A stretch of DNA of 60,386 nucleotides from Nostoc sp. LEGE 06077 (lineage in GTDB: Bacteria > Cyanobacteriota > Cyanobacteriia > Cyanobacteriales > Nostocaceae): positions 1 to 60,386 of the forward strand of contig NZ_JADEWI010000043.1 of NCBI RefSeq assembly GCF_015207705.1. The letters are read 5' to 3'. Below the pieces are notes generated by a model, which made no database searches, was not told where the DNA came from, and saw only the letters and a list, made by a program, of their open reading frames with translations. Made by a program: the position numbers and the translations under genes. Positions 9,701 through 18,602 of the stretch are shown piece after piece (position 1 is the first letter of the stretch; each line of letters starts with the position of its first letter).

Positions 9701-12318
9701 TAAGGTTGTTCATGCTGATAAAATGCTAACCAATCGATTTGGATTCCCGCTAACCAGAGTTGCGCGAGTGTATTGAGTAAGAACGCCTGATCTGATTGTT
9801 GATTTTGTGGATGTCTTAAAGAAGGAAGTACTATTTGTTCTGTAACCTTCTGCTTGTTCACTAAGATAGTTAATGCTTTTCCTGGGCCTACTTCTAAAAG
9901 AATTTGTTCTGGCTGTTGCAGCAATTTAGCAATTCCTTCGCTAAAACGCACTGTTTGACGGAGATGTTGTACCCAATATTTTGGATCTGTTGCTTGTGTT
10001 GCGGTTATCCAAGTACCTGTGACGTTAGAAACAAAAGAAATTTTGGGAGAGTTTAGTTTGATTTTGCAAATAAACTCCTCAAATGGCTCTAAAATCGAGT
10101 CCATCATCTGGGAATGAAACGCATGGGAGGTATACAGGCGGCGACAGTCTACACCTTGTTCAGTTAATCGGTTTTGTAATTCCTCAACTGCTGTGGTTGT
10201 TCCCGAAACTACACACAAATTAGGGCTGTTAATAGCAGCTAGAGAAAGTTGTTCATTCAGCCAAGGTTGAATTTTTGGTTCTGACATTGGCACAGCTAAC
10301 ATTGTCCCTGACGGAAGTTGCTGAATCAATTTGCCACGAGTAGCCACTAACATGAGTGCATCTTCTAAGGAGAATACACCAGCCACAGTTGCAGCTACAT
10401 ACTCCCCAATGCTGTGACCAATCATCGTGCTAGGTTTGACACCCCAAGATATCCATAGCTGAGCTAAAGCATACTCAATGATAAAGAGTGCTGGCTGGGT
10501 GATGTATGTTTGCTGTAACTGCAAAGCAGCAGTTTCTTGTTGTTTTGATTGCGGATATAGAATGCTACGCAAATCTAGTTCTAGTAGTGGTTTGAGTAAT
10601 TCACAGCAGTAGTCTATTTGTTCTCGGAAGATTGGCTCAGTTTGGTATAATTCTTTAGTCATGTCTACATACTGAGTACCTTGTCCGGGAAACATAAATG
10701 CAACTTGTGGGGCGGATGTTTCGCTGTATCGAGTAAAAACTCGTTGTGAATCTTTTGCTTGTAAAACTTGCACTACATCGTCAAGGTTTTGGCAAACTAC
10801 GGCGCGGCGATGGTCAAAAACTCGACGACCTAGACTCAGGGTATAAGCAACATCAGCTAACTTGAGTTCTGGATTTTGCTGTAAGTGTTGAATTAAGTTT
10901 GTTGTAGCTTTTTCTAAGGCTGTACTAGTTTTAGCAGAGAGTAACAACAACTGATATTTTCTCCCTTGCTCCCCTGTTCCCCCCCTCTTCTGTTCTAAAA
11001 CTGGGGCTTCTTTGAGAATGACATGAGCATTAGTGCCGCCAATACCAAAGGAACTGACTCCGGCATAGCGAGGATGACCATTTGATTTCCATTGTGAAAG
11101 TGTGCTATTGACGTAGAAGGGGCTGTTCGCAAAGTCAATTTTAGGATTAGGTTGTTGGAAATGCAGACTAGGAGGTATTTGTTGGTGTTTAAGAGCTAAA
11201 ACTGTTTTGATTAAACCTGTTACACCAGCAGCGGTATCTAGATGTCCGACATTGGTTTTCACTGAACCAATGGCACAGGAGGCTTGTTTGTCAGTCTTGG
11301 CGCGGAAAGCTTTTGTCAGGGCCGCAATTTCGATGGGATCTCCGAGAACTGTGCCTGTACCATGAGCTTCTATATAGCTAATTTTATCGGGTGAGATTCT
11401 CGCTATACCAAGGGCTTCGGCTATGACTTTGGCTTGACCTTCGATACTGGGAGCAGTGTAGCCAACTTTTACAGAACCATCATTATTGATAGCGGAGGCT
11501 TTGACGATCGCATGAATTGTATCTCGATCTGCGATCGCATCTTCTAACCGTTTTAAAACTACAATACCGACACCATTACCGCTGACGGTTCCTTGAGCTT
11601 TGGCATCAAAAGCACGGCAATGTCCATCAGGAGACAAGATACTTCCTTCTTGATAAGGATAGCCAGTTTTGTGTGGCACTCCGATGGAAACCCCACCAGC
11701 CAAAGCTATATCACTTTCGCCATTGAGTAAGCTTTGGCAGGCGAGATGAACCGCAACTAATGAAGTAGAGCAAGAGGTTTGGACATTGACACTCGGCCCC
11801 TGCAAGTTTAATTTATAAGAAATCAGGGTAGGTAAGAAATCTTGACTATTGGCGATCGCAATTTGTTTACCGCCTACTGATTCTAAAAGCTGGCGGTTGG
11901 CATAAAGATTTGACAAAAAGTAACTGCTCATGCTTGCGCCAGCATAAACACCAATTCGACCTAAATAGGTTTCACTGTCATAACCAGCATTTTCTAGCGC
12001 ATTCCAAGCACATTCAAGCAAGAAACGGTGTTGAGGATCAGTAATTTCTGCTTCTCTAGGATGAAAGTTAAAAAATGACGCATCAAACAAATCTATATCA
12101 TTTAATATAGCTCCGGCTTTTACATAATTAGGTTGATTTAATAAATTCGATTCTACACCAGCACTAATTAACTCTTCATCAGAAAAAAAATAAATTGACT
12201 CTACACCATCTCGGAGATTTTGCCAAAATTCATCAATACTATTAGCTCCAGGAAAACAACCTGCCATACCAATTATGGCTATTTCATCAAAGTAATCAGA
12301 TGTATTTAAGTTATTCAT
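6739..12318 (-). CDS. PKS module with terminal release: KS-AT-ACP-aminotransferase-TE
   Basis: This 1859-aa protein reads KS (about 10-440), AT (about 540-860), ACP (about 920-990), aminotransferase (about 1110-1540) and thioesterase (about 1600-1850). The KS active site is TSCSTSL near 178, followed by EAHGTGT and NVGHLDTAAG. The AT has GHSIGEY near 636 and HAFH, the malonyl-CoA type. The ACP has GVDSL near 954. The aminotransferase has its PLP lysine in TYGKAVAAG near 1384. The TE has GWSLGS near 1662. The module should add a malonyl unit to the peptide, convert the beta-ketone to an amine and release the product by hydrolysis or cyclisation. It follows the Asn/Asp-type module, so it is probably the last elongation step. 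The order aminotransferase-TE is unusual, because in mycosubtilin- or microcystin-type systems a C domain follows the aminotransferase. Confidence 0.93.
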   Translation of the reverse strand: MNNLNTSDYFDEIAIIGMAGCFPGANSIDEFWQNLRDGVESIYFFSDEELISAGVESNLLNQPNYVKAGAILNDIDLFDASFFNFHPREAEITDPQHRFLLECAWNALENAGYDSETYLGRIGVYAGASMSSYFLSNLYANRQLLESVGGKQIAIANSQDFLPTLISYKLNLQGPSVNVQTSCSTSLVAVHLACQSLLNGESDIALAGGVSIGVPHKTGYPYQEGSILSPDGHCRAFDAKAQGTVSGNGVGIVVLKRLEDAIADRDTIHAIVKASAINNDGSVKVGYTAPSIEGQAKVIAEALGIARISPDKISYIEAHGTGTVLGDPIEIAALTKAFRAKTDKQASCAIGSVKTNVGHLDTAAGVTGLIKTVLALKHQQIPPSLHFQQPNPKIDFANSPFYVNSTLSQWKSNGHPRYAGVSSFGIGGTNAHVILKEAPVLEQKRGGTGEQGRKYQLLLLSAKTSTALEKATTNLIQHLQQNPELKLADVAYTLSLGRRVFDHRRAVVCQNLDDVVQVLQAKDSQRVFTRYSETSAPQVAFMFPGQGTQYVDMTKELYQTEPIFREQIDYCCELLKPLLELDLRSILYPQSKQQETAALQLQQTYITQPALFIIEYALAQLWISWGVKPSTMIGHSIGEYVAATVAGVFSLEDALMLVATRGKLIQQLPSGTMLAVPMSEPKIQPWLNEQLSLAAINSPNLCVVSGTTTAVEELQNRLTEQGVDCRRLYTSHAFHSQMMDSILEPFEEFICKIKLNSPKISFVSNVTGTWITATQATDPKYWVQHLRQTVRFSEGIAKLLQQPEQILLEVGPGKALTILVNKQKVTEQIVLPSLRHPQNQQSDQAFLLNTLAQLWLAGIQIDWLAFYQHEQPYRIPLPTYPFERKKYWIEPLVNSADNSSSEKETMVPQPIFINKTSQYNKILSMLTEILSNSIGVKSSEINIQSPFLEMGVDSLLLLQINRAIQEQLGVQIPFHIFLEDSLTIESLAAHIAKDKPQDSTPTVTPLVVANQPLLAVNHQSEQGENRNIEQIILQHLQIMSKLVDLLPENSSLNKTIHFNEQVTQISTNSQNPNLKSKLTKLELNKTAFTSQKIPKESMNFLTLHQQKYLDTLITNFVNKTQESKRLSQDYRSYHANSRAVTGFFPDIKEMIYPIHGQRGEGARLWDVDGNEYVDISMGFGTLLFGHSPSFVIEALQQQIQYGILHGPQSRLAGEVAKLICELTGAERAALCNTGSEAVMGAIRLARTATGRYKIALFAGSYHGNLDEVLMKGAMTSDEKLYAVPKALGIPQYMAENVIILNYGTPESLDIIQAHAHELAAILVEPIQSSRPDLQPQEFLHQLRQLTQATGIVLIFDEVITGFRMHPAGIQGLWGIQADITTYGKAVAAGMPIGVIAGKAAFLDALDGGMWNYGDESYPQAKNTVFAGTFFKHPLAMSAAWAALNHIQNYGNKLQEELTQKTTKLAANLNYYFEQKQVPIRVANFGSLFRFAFQNNSILNNLFYYYLLEKGVYVWEGRTFYLSTAHTDEDIDYIILAVKNSVVEMQKAEFLPPSPISTNINYMTANLTTTKFSQKELAAPLVKIQPQGSKTPLFFIHPIGGNVFCYKELAHCLGSDQPFYGLQAPSLFGEYEPHTRIEDMAAHYLAAISTVQSQGPYYLGGWSLGSIIAFEMAQQLQKQGHQVPVLILLDNAAPTFPSQPIVIQQNDNSRILASFAYDLASSAGKNLAVSSEHFQQMQYDEQLQYVFEQLRVANLIPANFSFQNFYLFFQVYQSNLQAVCNYEPQVYTNRMILLQGRDSNEGCDYPNDPSWGWSQLSSEPVEIHTIPGNHYTMLAQPHAQVLAAQLKMCLNQLEHTLLVK

Positions 12319-12487
12319 ATAGCAATGCGATTTGATTCGGAGAAATTATTTGCGGAGGTTGAAAATCGTAGATACGCCTGCGGAAAGCCGCAGTACATTT
12401 ATTTTTATTTTCTGTTCTCTATTCCCTGTTCCCTGACTTAACGAGTAATCTTCACAACTCATTTAGGATCGCTATAGTTGATAATGA
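12319..12487. other. Intergenic spacer with small hairpin inside the cluster
   Basis: The 169 bp between the terminal PKS and the upstream NRPS gene holds a GC-rich mini-hairpin (CTGCGG 12378-12383, CCGCAG 12388-12393) and C/T-rich repeat sequence. It has no gene. It could modulate relative expression of the two halves of the operon. Confidence 0.45.
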
Positions 12488-15400
12488 CTACTTGCTGATT
12501 GTTCGATGTTCTTGTCTAAGTTGTCTACGTTGTCTGCGAGATTCTCTCTGATTCTCAGTTAGTTCGTAATTGGATAAGTCAGGTTGTTTATCTTGTTCTT
12601 GACTTAGATATTTGGCAAATTTACTAATAGTTGGATACTGAAATAAATCCAGGATTGATATATCTCTATTTAATACTTTTTGGAGTTTGCTATGAACCTG
12701 AACCATTAGTAAAGAATGACCACCAATATCAAAAAAGTTGTGATGAATACCTACTTTTTCTAAATGCAGTAATTCTTGCCAGATATTTGTAATAATTTGT
12801 TCAAGCTCAGATTGTGGAGCCACGTATGATTCTGCTAAATCCAGTTGTGCTTGTTCAGGTAAAGCTCGATAGTCTACTTTGCCGTTGGGTGTTAATGGTA
12901 AAGCATCTAATTTGATTAAAGCCGCAGGTATCATATATCTAGGTAGTTTTTCTCCTAGATAATTGCGTAGTTCACTGATAGAAACTCCGGGTTTTTGGTT
13001 AACAACAATATAAGCAACTAAACGCTTTTGATTATCTACATCATCGCGGGCAATAACTACAACTTCTTTTACTTCTGGATGTTGATCTAATACTGCTTCT
13101 ATTTCGCCTAATTCAATCCGAAAACCGCGAATTTTAACTTGATTATCCATGCGTCCTAGAAACTCAATGCTTCCATCTAGACGATAACGAGCTAAGTCAC
13201 CTGTTCGATAAAGGCGTTCTCCTGGTCGATTACTAAATGGGTTGGGGATAAACTTCTGTGCAGTTAATTCTGGTCGATTTAAGTAGCCACGAGCGAGTCC
13301 TAAACCAGCTATATACAATTCACCAACTACACCGATAGGTACTGGTTGCCCATGTTTATCTAATACATAAAGTTTGGTATTAGCAATTGGTTTACCAATA
13401 GGTATTGAACCGGAATCACGCTGATTATTTGGTACTTGATAAACACAACAACCCACGACTGTTTCTGTGGGGCCATATTCATTAATCAGCATGGTATCGG
13501 GGGCAAAATCTTGCCAAAAAGTTAACTTTTCAGCTAATAAATTTTCACCACCAATAATAAAAGCTCTGGTGCGATTTGCTATTTCTTCCGGTGATAGTTG
13601 TCTTTTGAGTAAATCTAAATGTGCGGGTGTAATTTTGACTAAACTTAAGTTATTGCTACGGCGTAAAGCTGAAGAAAGTGCGTCAATTCCTTGATTTTCT
13701 GGTAACAGTTCTACTTGACGACCTACTAATAAGGGTGAAAACAGACTAGTAATTGTGAGGTCAAACCCCAGGGGAGAGTGAACTAATGTTCCTGTTCCTT
13801 GTTCAACGTTGTACGCTTGGGTACACCAACTCAGATAATTAACTAGTCCTTGATGGGTAATTAAGGTTCCTTTGGGTTTACCAGTTGAGCCAGAGGTATA
13901 AATGACGTAGGCTAGGTTTTGAGAAGTTGTCTGAGTAATGAGATTTGCAGTTGTTTCTTGAGCGATCGCTGACCAGTCGCTATCTATGCAAAGCACTTGT
14001 ACTTTATCTGGTAAACTAGCTGCTAGATGTTGCTGTGTCAGAACTAAAGGTGTATCGGCATCAGCAATGATATAAGCTTGACGTTCTGTCGGATAAGCAG
14101 GGTCTAATGGTACGTAAGCTGCACCAGCTTTGAGGATACCTAATAAACCGATGACCATCCATAAGGAGCGATCTACACAAATACCTACTAACACATCTGG
14201 CCCTACACCTAATTTTTGCAGGTAATGAGCCAATTGATTAGCACGGGTATTTAATTCTTGATAAGTAAGTTGCTGGTCTTGAAAAACAACTGCAATATTA
14301 TCTGGTGTGGAATTGCACTGTTGTTCAAACCAGTGATGAATACACTCATATTGTAATTTTGTAGTTTGAGTGTTGTTGAAATCAACTAAAATTTGCTGGC
14401 GTTCCTGGTCGCTGAGAATATTTAATTTTGAGATGGTTTCTGAGGGGTTTTCAATAGCACTAATTAATAATGTTTGCCATTGACTCGCTAAACGTTGAAT
14501 ATCTGTGGGGGAAAACAGATGAGCATCATAGTGGAATTCTGCGTTAACGGTTTGATTAAGGGTGCGATTGCAAGTCAGTTTAACTTTAAATCGGTCAACG
14601 CAAGCATATTTTTGATAAATAGTAAATCTTATGTCACCAGCAGCATACTTATTTGGCATTTCTGCAAAGTCAAAACAGAATGGTAAAAATGGCTGTGCTG
14701 TATGTTCTTGGTTGGTTTTCGCTATTTGTTCCCAGGTGAAACTCTCTTGCCATTCGGTTAATTCAGTTGTAGCATTACTAAGTTTAACTAAGATATCACT
14801 GAAGCAATCTTTTTGGGTCAATTCACAGCTTAGAGGTAAATATTTAGCGAGTAAACCTATTACTGATTTGAGTTCTTCATAATTACGACCATCACAACCT
14901 AAACCAATTATTGGCTTTGATTCGTCGGTAATTCGCCAAAGTAAAATTAACCAACAAGCTAGAAAGAATACGCTGGTTGAAGTTTGATGCTTTTGGACAA
15001 TTCCCTCTATTTTATTAATTAACTCACTCGCAATTGATAACTTGTAACATTGAGGTTTAAATTCTTGGGATTGAGAAGGCTGATGTTCAAAAGATAATTG
15101 AAAACTCTCAAGCTGAGAACTATCTAATTGTTGCCAATATTTTTTCCTAGCAAGTGTTTCCTCTGCTTCTAATAGTTCATTTTGCCATGCAGAAATATCG
15201 GCATATTGCAACGGTTCATCAGTAAAAATATCACTATAACAATAGCTAATTTCAGCTAATAAATTCTTTAATGATGCCGTGTCAGCACACATTGCAGGCA
15301 ACTGCACAAGTAAAATATGCTTTTTATGTGACAGTTTAATTAATTGTGTCTGGAATAAACAACCTTGTTCCCATTCAATATCCTGCTGACTGAACTCTTG

Positions 15401-15691
15401 CCAAATATTCTCAATATCTGCCGCTAAAAAAGTGCTTTCATGCCAAGATAAACCAATATTATTTTCTACAACTTGAATAGGAATCTTGATACCCTTGGTT
15501 TTATGAAAACTAGTGCGGAGTATTTCATTTCTCGCAATAACTTGTTGCACCGCTGCTTTTAAAATAGCAACTTGTAAATCGCCCTCAATCAAAATAGCGC
15601 ATTTAGCCAAATACATCGAGCTATTTTGTTGTAATAACCAAAGCCGCTTTTGTTGAGGAGAAAGTTGAAATCCCTGTATTTGTTGAGGCAT
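12488..15691 (-). CDS. NRPS module I-A-T, Asn/Asp-type adenylation domain
   Basis: This 1067-aa protein reads degenerate condensation-like domain (1-425), A (about 440-950) and T (about 960-1030, GGHSLLMVQVH near 990). In the first domain the usual HHxxxDG is replaced by LPAMCAD at 131-137. The opening motif is GFQLSPQQKRLWLL, and the late motif is replaced by GRNYEELKSVIGLLAKYLPL. It therefore should not form peptide bonds itself. Aligning the A domain to PheA by eye gives the pocket D-L-T-K-I-G-E-V-G, which matches the classic Asn code and is close to Asp. The gene lies 15 bp after a TauD-like oxygenase and downstream of a stand-alone C domain, so the working unit is C // TauD + I-A-T. The inferred product is a beta-hydroxylated Asn or Asp residue, an iron ligand. 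The C-terminal tail is rich in Arg and Gln. Confidence 0.92.
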   Translation of the reverse strand: MPQQIQGFQLSPQQKRLWLLQQNSSMYLAKCAILIEGDLQVAILKAAVQQVIARNEILRTSFHKTKGIKIPIQVVENNIGLSWHESTFLAADIENIWQEFSQQDIEWEQGCLFQTQLIKLSHKKHILLVQLPAMCADTASLKNLLAEISYCYSDIFTDEPLQYADISAWQNELLEAEETLARKKYWQQLDSSQLESFQLSFEHQPSQSQEFKPQCYKLSIASELINKIEGIVQKHQTSTSVFFLACWLILLWRITDESKPIIGLGCDGRNYEELKSVIGLLAKYLPLSCELTQKDCFSDILVKLSNATTELTEWQESFTWEQIAKTNQEHTAQPFLPFCFDFAEMPNKYAAGDIRFTIYQKYACVDRFKVKLTCNRTLNQTVNAEFHYDAHLFSPTDIQRLASQWQTLLISAIENPSETISKLNILSDQERQQILVDFNNTQTTKLQYECIHHWFEQQCNSTPDNIAVVFQDQQLTYQELNTRANQLAHYLQKLGVGPDVLVGICVDRSLWMVIGLLGILKAGAAYVPLDPAYPTERQAYIIADADTPLVLTQQHLAASLPDKVQVLCIDSDWSAIAQETTANLITQTTSQNLAYVIYTSGSTGKPKGTLITHQGLVNYLSWCTQAYNVEQGTGTLVHSPLGFDLTITSLFSPLLVGRQVELLPENQGIDALSSALRRSNNLSLVKITPAHLDLLKRQLSPEEIANRTRAFIIGGENLLAEKLTFWQDFAPDTMLINEYGPTETVVGCCVYQVPNNQRDSGSIPIGKPIANTKLYVLDKHGQPVPIGVVGELYIAGLGLARGYLNRPELTAQKFIPNPFSNRPGERLYRTGDLARYRLDGSIEFLGRMDNQVKIRGFRIELGEIEAVLDQHPEVKEVVVIARDDVDNQKRLVAYIVVNQKPGVSISELRNYLGEKLPRYMIPAALIKLDALPLTPNGKVDYRALPEQAQLDLAESYVAPQSELEQIITNIWQELLHLEKVGIHHNFFDIGGHSLLMVQVHSKLQKVLNRDISILDLFQYPTISKFAKYLSQEQDKQPDLSNYELTENQRESRRQRRQLRQEHRTISK

Positions 15692-15706
15692 TTTAATTGA
15701 TTAACC

Positions 15707-16732
15707 TTAATTATTAATATCTGCAAAACTGGTCATTTCGCCCATAGCTACTAATAACTTTCGTTCTCCAACAAAGGGATTACGTGCATGAGCCGTTAAC
15801 AAATTATCTAGGAGTAATATATCTCCTTGCTGCCAGGTAAAAGTTACTTCTAAATCTTGATAAATTTCACAAATTTCGGACATGATAGAATCTTCTATGA
15901 TAGTGCCATCACCGTAATAGCAATTCCGGGGCAAATCTTCTGGGGAAAATGAGGCTAAAAATGACTCTCTTGTTTGCTCATCTAAGCAAGCAGGATGCCA
16001 ATGTTGAGCCTGATTAAACCAACATATTTCACCTGTCTGTGGGTGTTTTACTACGGCTGGGCGCACAGAAAAAGTTCTTAAACTTCCATCTAGTTTCCAG
16101 ACAAAATTCACAGAATTTTTCTGACAAATTGCTTCAACTGCTGACTTATTTTGAGTTTGAAAAACGGTTTCCCAATTCAGCCCTAGTCCGTTACCATAAT
16201 TACGGACATACATAACTTTTTTTTCAATAAATTGTTCTCTAATTTTAGGGTTTAGGCGCTGAAAAACTTGGCGACTGTCAACGATGGGAGTTTCCCCACC
16301 CTGCTGTGCTGGTTGACGACACCCAAATAGAATCTTTTTTGGCCAGCGATGATTGAAGGAGTTTTCATTGTGCCATAATAACTTGCGATCGCTAGGGTAG
16401 AAAACTGGAGTATAAACATTTCCACTGACACTATTACGGGGATGTTCGCCATTTTCGTTAAAAAGTTCTGAGCAAATTACTAAACTAAAATGTTCAAATT
16501 CTGATGGTGTAGTAATATTAAAGTCTCTCAATAATATACCACCATTTCGTAATAGATTTTTTTCTAAAAAGTCTCGATTATCTTCTGCCCAATCTGCAAT
16601 ATCAATGTCATTGACAGTGGGTTTGATTACCAGAGGTAATTTATCTCCATTTTCTAAATAACTTGTTTCTATTAATTCGTTTTGGAGTATGCTTACTGCT
16701 TTAGCTTTGATGGGTTTTGCTAGTTTTTTCAT
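15707..16732 (-). CDS. TauD/clavaminate-synthase-like Fe(II)/2OG dioxygenase 3 (putative amino-acid beta-hydroxylase)
   Basis: This 341-aa protein has the iron-binding facial triad H121-x-E123 (WHNEN) and a distal His315 (TAHARNPF). Arg324 is a likely 2-oxoglutarate anchor. The HxE form is the one seen in clavaminate-synthase and SyrP relatives. Its ATG overlaps the stop codon of the upstream condensation gene (ATGA), and it ends 15 bp before the I-A(Asn/Asp)-T gene, so these genes are tightly coupled. It most likely hydroxylates the beta-carbon of the amino acid held on that module's T domain. This would yield beta-hydroxy-Asn/Asp, a known bidentate iron ligand in siderophores. The enzyme class is clear; the substrate is inferred from position and from the A-domain pocket. 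Confidence 0.9.
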   Translation of the reverse strand: MKKLAKPIKAKAVSILQNELIETSYLENGDKLPLVIKPTVNDIDIADWAEDNRDFLEKNLLRNGGILLRDFNITTPSEFEHFSLVICSELFNENGEHPRNSVSGNVYTPVFYPSDRKLLWHNENSFNHRWPKKILFGCRQPAQQGGETPIVDSRQVFQRLNPKIREQFIEKKVMYVRNYGNGLGLNWETVFQTQNKSAVEAICQKNSVNFVWKLDGSLRTFSVRPAVVKHPQTGEICWFNQAQHWHPACLDEQTRESFLASFSPEDLPRNCYYGDGTIIEDSIMSEICEIYQDLEVTFTWQQGDILLLDNLLTAHARNPFVGERKLLVAMGEMTSFADINN

Positions 16733-18300
16733 TTCAGATCCTCAATTTCAGTAGCGGTATTAATTACTTGGCGTTTAATAGTTTTTAATTTAAGTTTATA
16801 TTCTTGTTTTATATTTTTACTTTGTATAAATTCTTGTTCCTGATCTGCTACGGTCAGTAATTCAATTAATTCATTTAGTTTTGCTGTTGGTTTAGTTACA
16901 ATTTGATTTAAAAGTGTTTCAAAATGTTTGAGCATTCGATTTATGGTCGCAGGGAAAAATAAATCAGTGTTATACTCCAATACTGCAACTATTCCCTGTT
17001 CTGTTTCTGCTATCTCCCAAAGTAAATCAAGTTGGGTTGTTTTCTTTTCAACCTCTAATGATTTGATAGTTAGATTTGACAGTTCTAACGAAGGAGTTTG
17101 AGTATTTTCTAAAATTAACTTGATTTGAAATAAAGGTGGACGAGATAAATGCCTGACTGGGTTGAGGGCATCGACAAGTTTATCAAATGGCAAATCTTGG
17201 TGAGAATATGCCTCTAAAGTTACCTCACGGACTCTTTCCAGTAACTCACGAAATGAGGGGTTTCCTGATAAATTAGTGCGTAAAACAAGTTGGTTAACAA
17301 AAAAACCAATTAATTCTTTAGTTTCCATCTGGTTGCGGTTGGCAATATCAGTACCAATAATTATTTCTGCTTGCCCTGTGTACCAATAAAGTAATGTTTT
17401 AAATGCGGCTATTAAAATCATAAATAGCGTTATACCTTCGCGTTGGTACAAACCTTTCAATTGTTCTGAGAACGGTTTAGATAAAACTAGACATTGCCTA
17501 GCACCATTAAAAGTTTGTAATTTTGGGCGGGGCATATCTATAGGCAATTCGAGTATAGGAAGTTGACCGCTTAATTTTTGCTGCCAATAATTCAATAGAG
17601 TTTCTAATTTTTCTCCTTGTAAATATTGGTGCTGCCAAACAGCAAAATCTGCATACTGAATTTGTAGTTCTGGTAGTGGTGAAGGATAACCGCGAGAAAA
17701 GTTTTCGTAAAGTGTCGTAATCTCACGAATTAACACACCTATAGACCAAGCATCAGCAGCAATATGGTGTATTGATAACAATAAAATATGCTCTGTCTCA
17801 CTCAGTTGCAGTAAAGTAACTCGCAATAAGCAATCTTTAGTTAAATCGAAGGATTTTTGCGTTTCTTGATGAGCTAAATGTATAACTTCGGATTCTCTTT
17901 TGTCTAGAGGTAATTCTTGTAAATTTACTAGTTTTATGGTGAATACAGAAATAGGAGAAATTACCTGAAGCGGTTGTCCATCAACTATAGTAAATGTAGT
18001 GCGTAAAGCTTCATGACGCTTGACAACTTTTTGAAAGCTTTGTTCTAATGCTGCTACATTTAGCCAACCTGACAAGCGCATAAACTGACAAATATTAAAT
18101 GCTGGGTTCCCAGGCTGCAATTGGTCGAGAAACCATAACCGCTGCTGGGCAAATGAGAGGGGGAAAGTATTCGACTCTCGATTTTGAGGTTTTATTTGTG
18201 TATGTGAAAAAGCACTTTCTTTTTGATTATTCAGTTTTTGCAACAGAAGGTTACGTTTTTCTGGAGAAAGAGCGGCGATACGCTTGGCAATATCAGTCAT
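16729..18300 (-). CDS. Stand-alone NRPS condensation domain
   Basis: This 523-aa protein is a single C domain with an N-terminal docking-like helix (IAALSPEKRNLLLQKL), which should meet the acidic tail LSEEEVQAIIALQK of the preceding PKS. Motifs are SFAQQRLWFLDQL, RHEALRTTF, HHIAADAWS, YADFAVWQ, GFFVNQLVLRTN and SHQDLPFDKL. The catalytic His-His and Asp are kept, but the usual final Gly of HHxxxDG is Ala. It lies before TauD 3 and the I-A-T protein, whose own first domain is degenerate. It is therefore the likely condensation catalyst for the Asn/Asp residue. Its start is separated by about 300 bp of repeat DNA from the AspH-like gene upstream. Confidence 0.92.
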   Translation of the reverse strand: MTDIAKRIAALSPEKRNLLLQKLNNQKESAFSHTQIKPQNRESNTFPLSFAQQRLWFLDQLQPGNPAFNICQFMRLSGWLNVAALEQSFQKVVKRHEALRTTFTIVDGQPLQVISPISVFTIKLVNLQELPLDKRESEVIHLAHQETQKSFDLTKDCLLRVTLLQLSETEHILLLSIHHIAADAWSIGVLIREITTLYENFSRGYPSPLPELQIQYADFAVWQHQYLQGEKLETLLNYWQQKLSGQLPILELPIDMPRPKLQTFNGARQCLVLSKPFSEQLKGLYQREGITLFMILIAAFKTLLYWYTGQAEIIIGTDIANRNQMETKELIGFFVNQLVLRTNLSGNPSFRELLERVREVTLEAYSHQDLPFDKLVDALNPVRHLSRPPLFQIKLILENTQTPSLELSNLTIKSLEVEKKTTQLDLLWEIAETEQGIVAVLEYNTDLFFPATINRMLKHFETLLNQIVTKPTAKLNELIELLTVADQEQEFIQSKNIKQEYKLKLKTIKRQVINTATEIEDLK

Positions 18301-18602
18301 TTGTGCAGGTTATAATAATGAGCTATAAATCAGCTAACCCAAATTTAAAAACAGCACTGTAAAATGTCTTTTGATTTGGGTTACTTACAGCAATGTTCTG
18401 GTAACTGAACTACAAATAGACCTCTCTCCAAACCTCTCTCCTCTTAGGAGAGAGGCTTTGATTTTCTCCCCTTCCTTACAAGGGAAGGGGTTGGGGGTTA
18501 GGCCTCATAATTGTGGTCTAAATACGTGAAAAGTGCTATAAATTTGAAACATTAGCGCATATATACTATTGTTTCAAAATATTTGCTATGAATCTCATAT
18601 AA
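18301..18602. repeat. Repeat-filled break in the minus-strand operon (hairpins 18433-18455 and 18468-18490)
   Basis: No gene is present. Two hairpins stand side by side: CCTCTCTCCT with AGGAGAGAGG (10-bp perfect stem, 3-nt loop), and CCCCTTCC with GGAAGGGG (8-bp stem). The same CCCCTTCC hairpin occurs at 1933-1955. These are dispersed cyanobacterial repeats. The stretch could separate the operon into two transcripts or act as an attenuation point. A promoter for the stand-alone C gene may lie here, but I cannot name one. Confidence 0.65.

Noticed and set aside
11760-11800. KS active site TSCSTSL instead of TACSTSL as a sign of an inactive KS
   Set aside because: The catalytic Cys and both downstream His motifs are kept, so the change is probably neutral.
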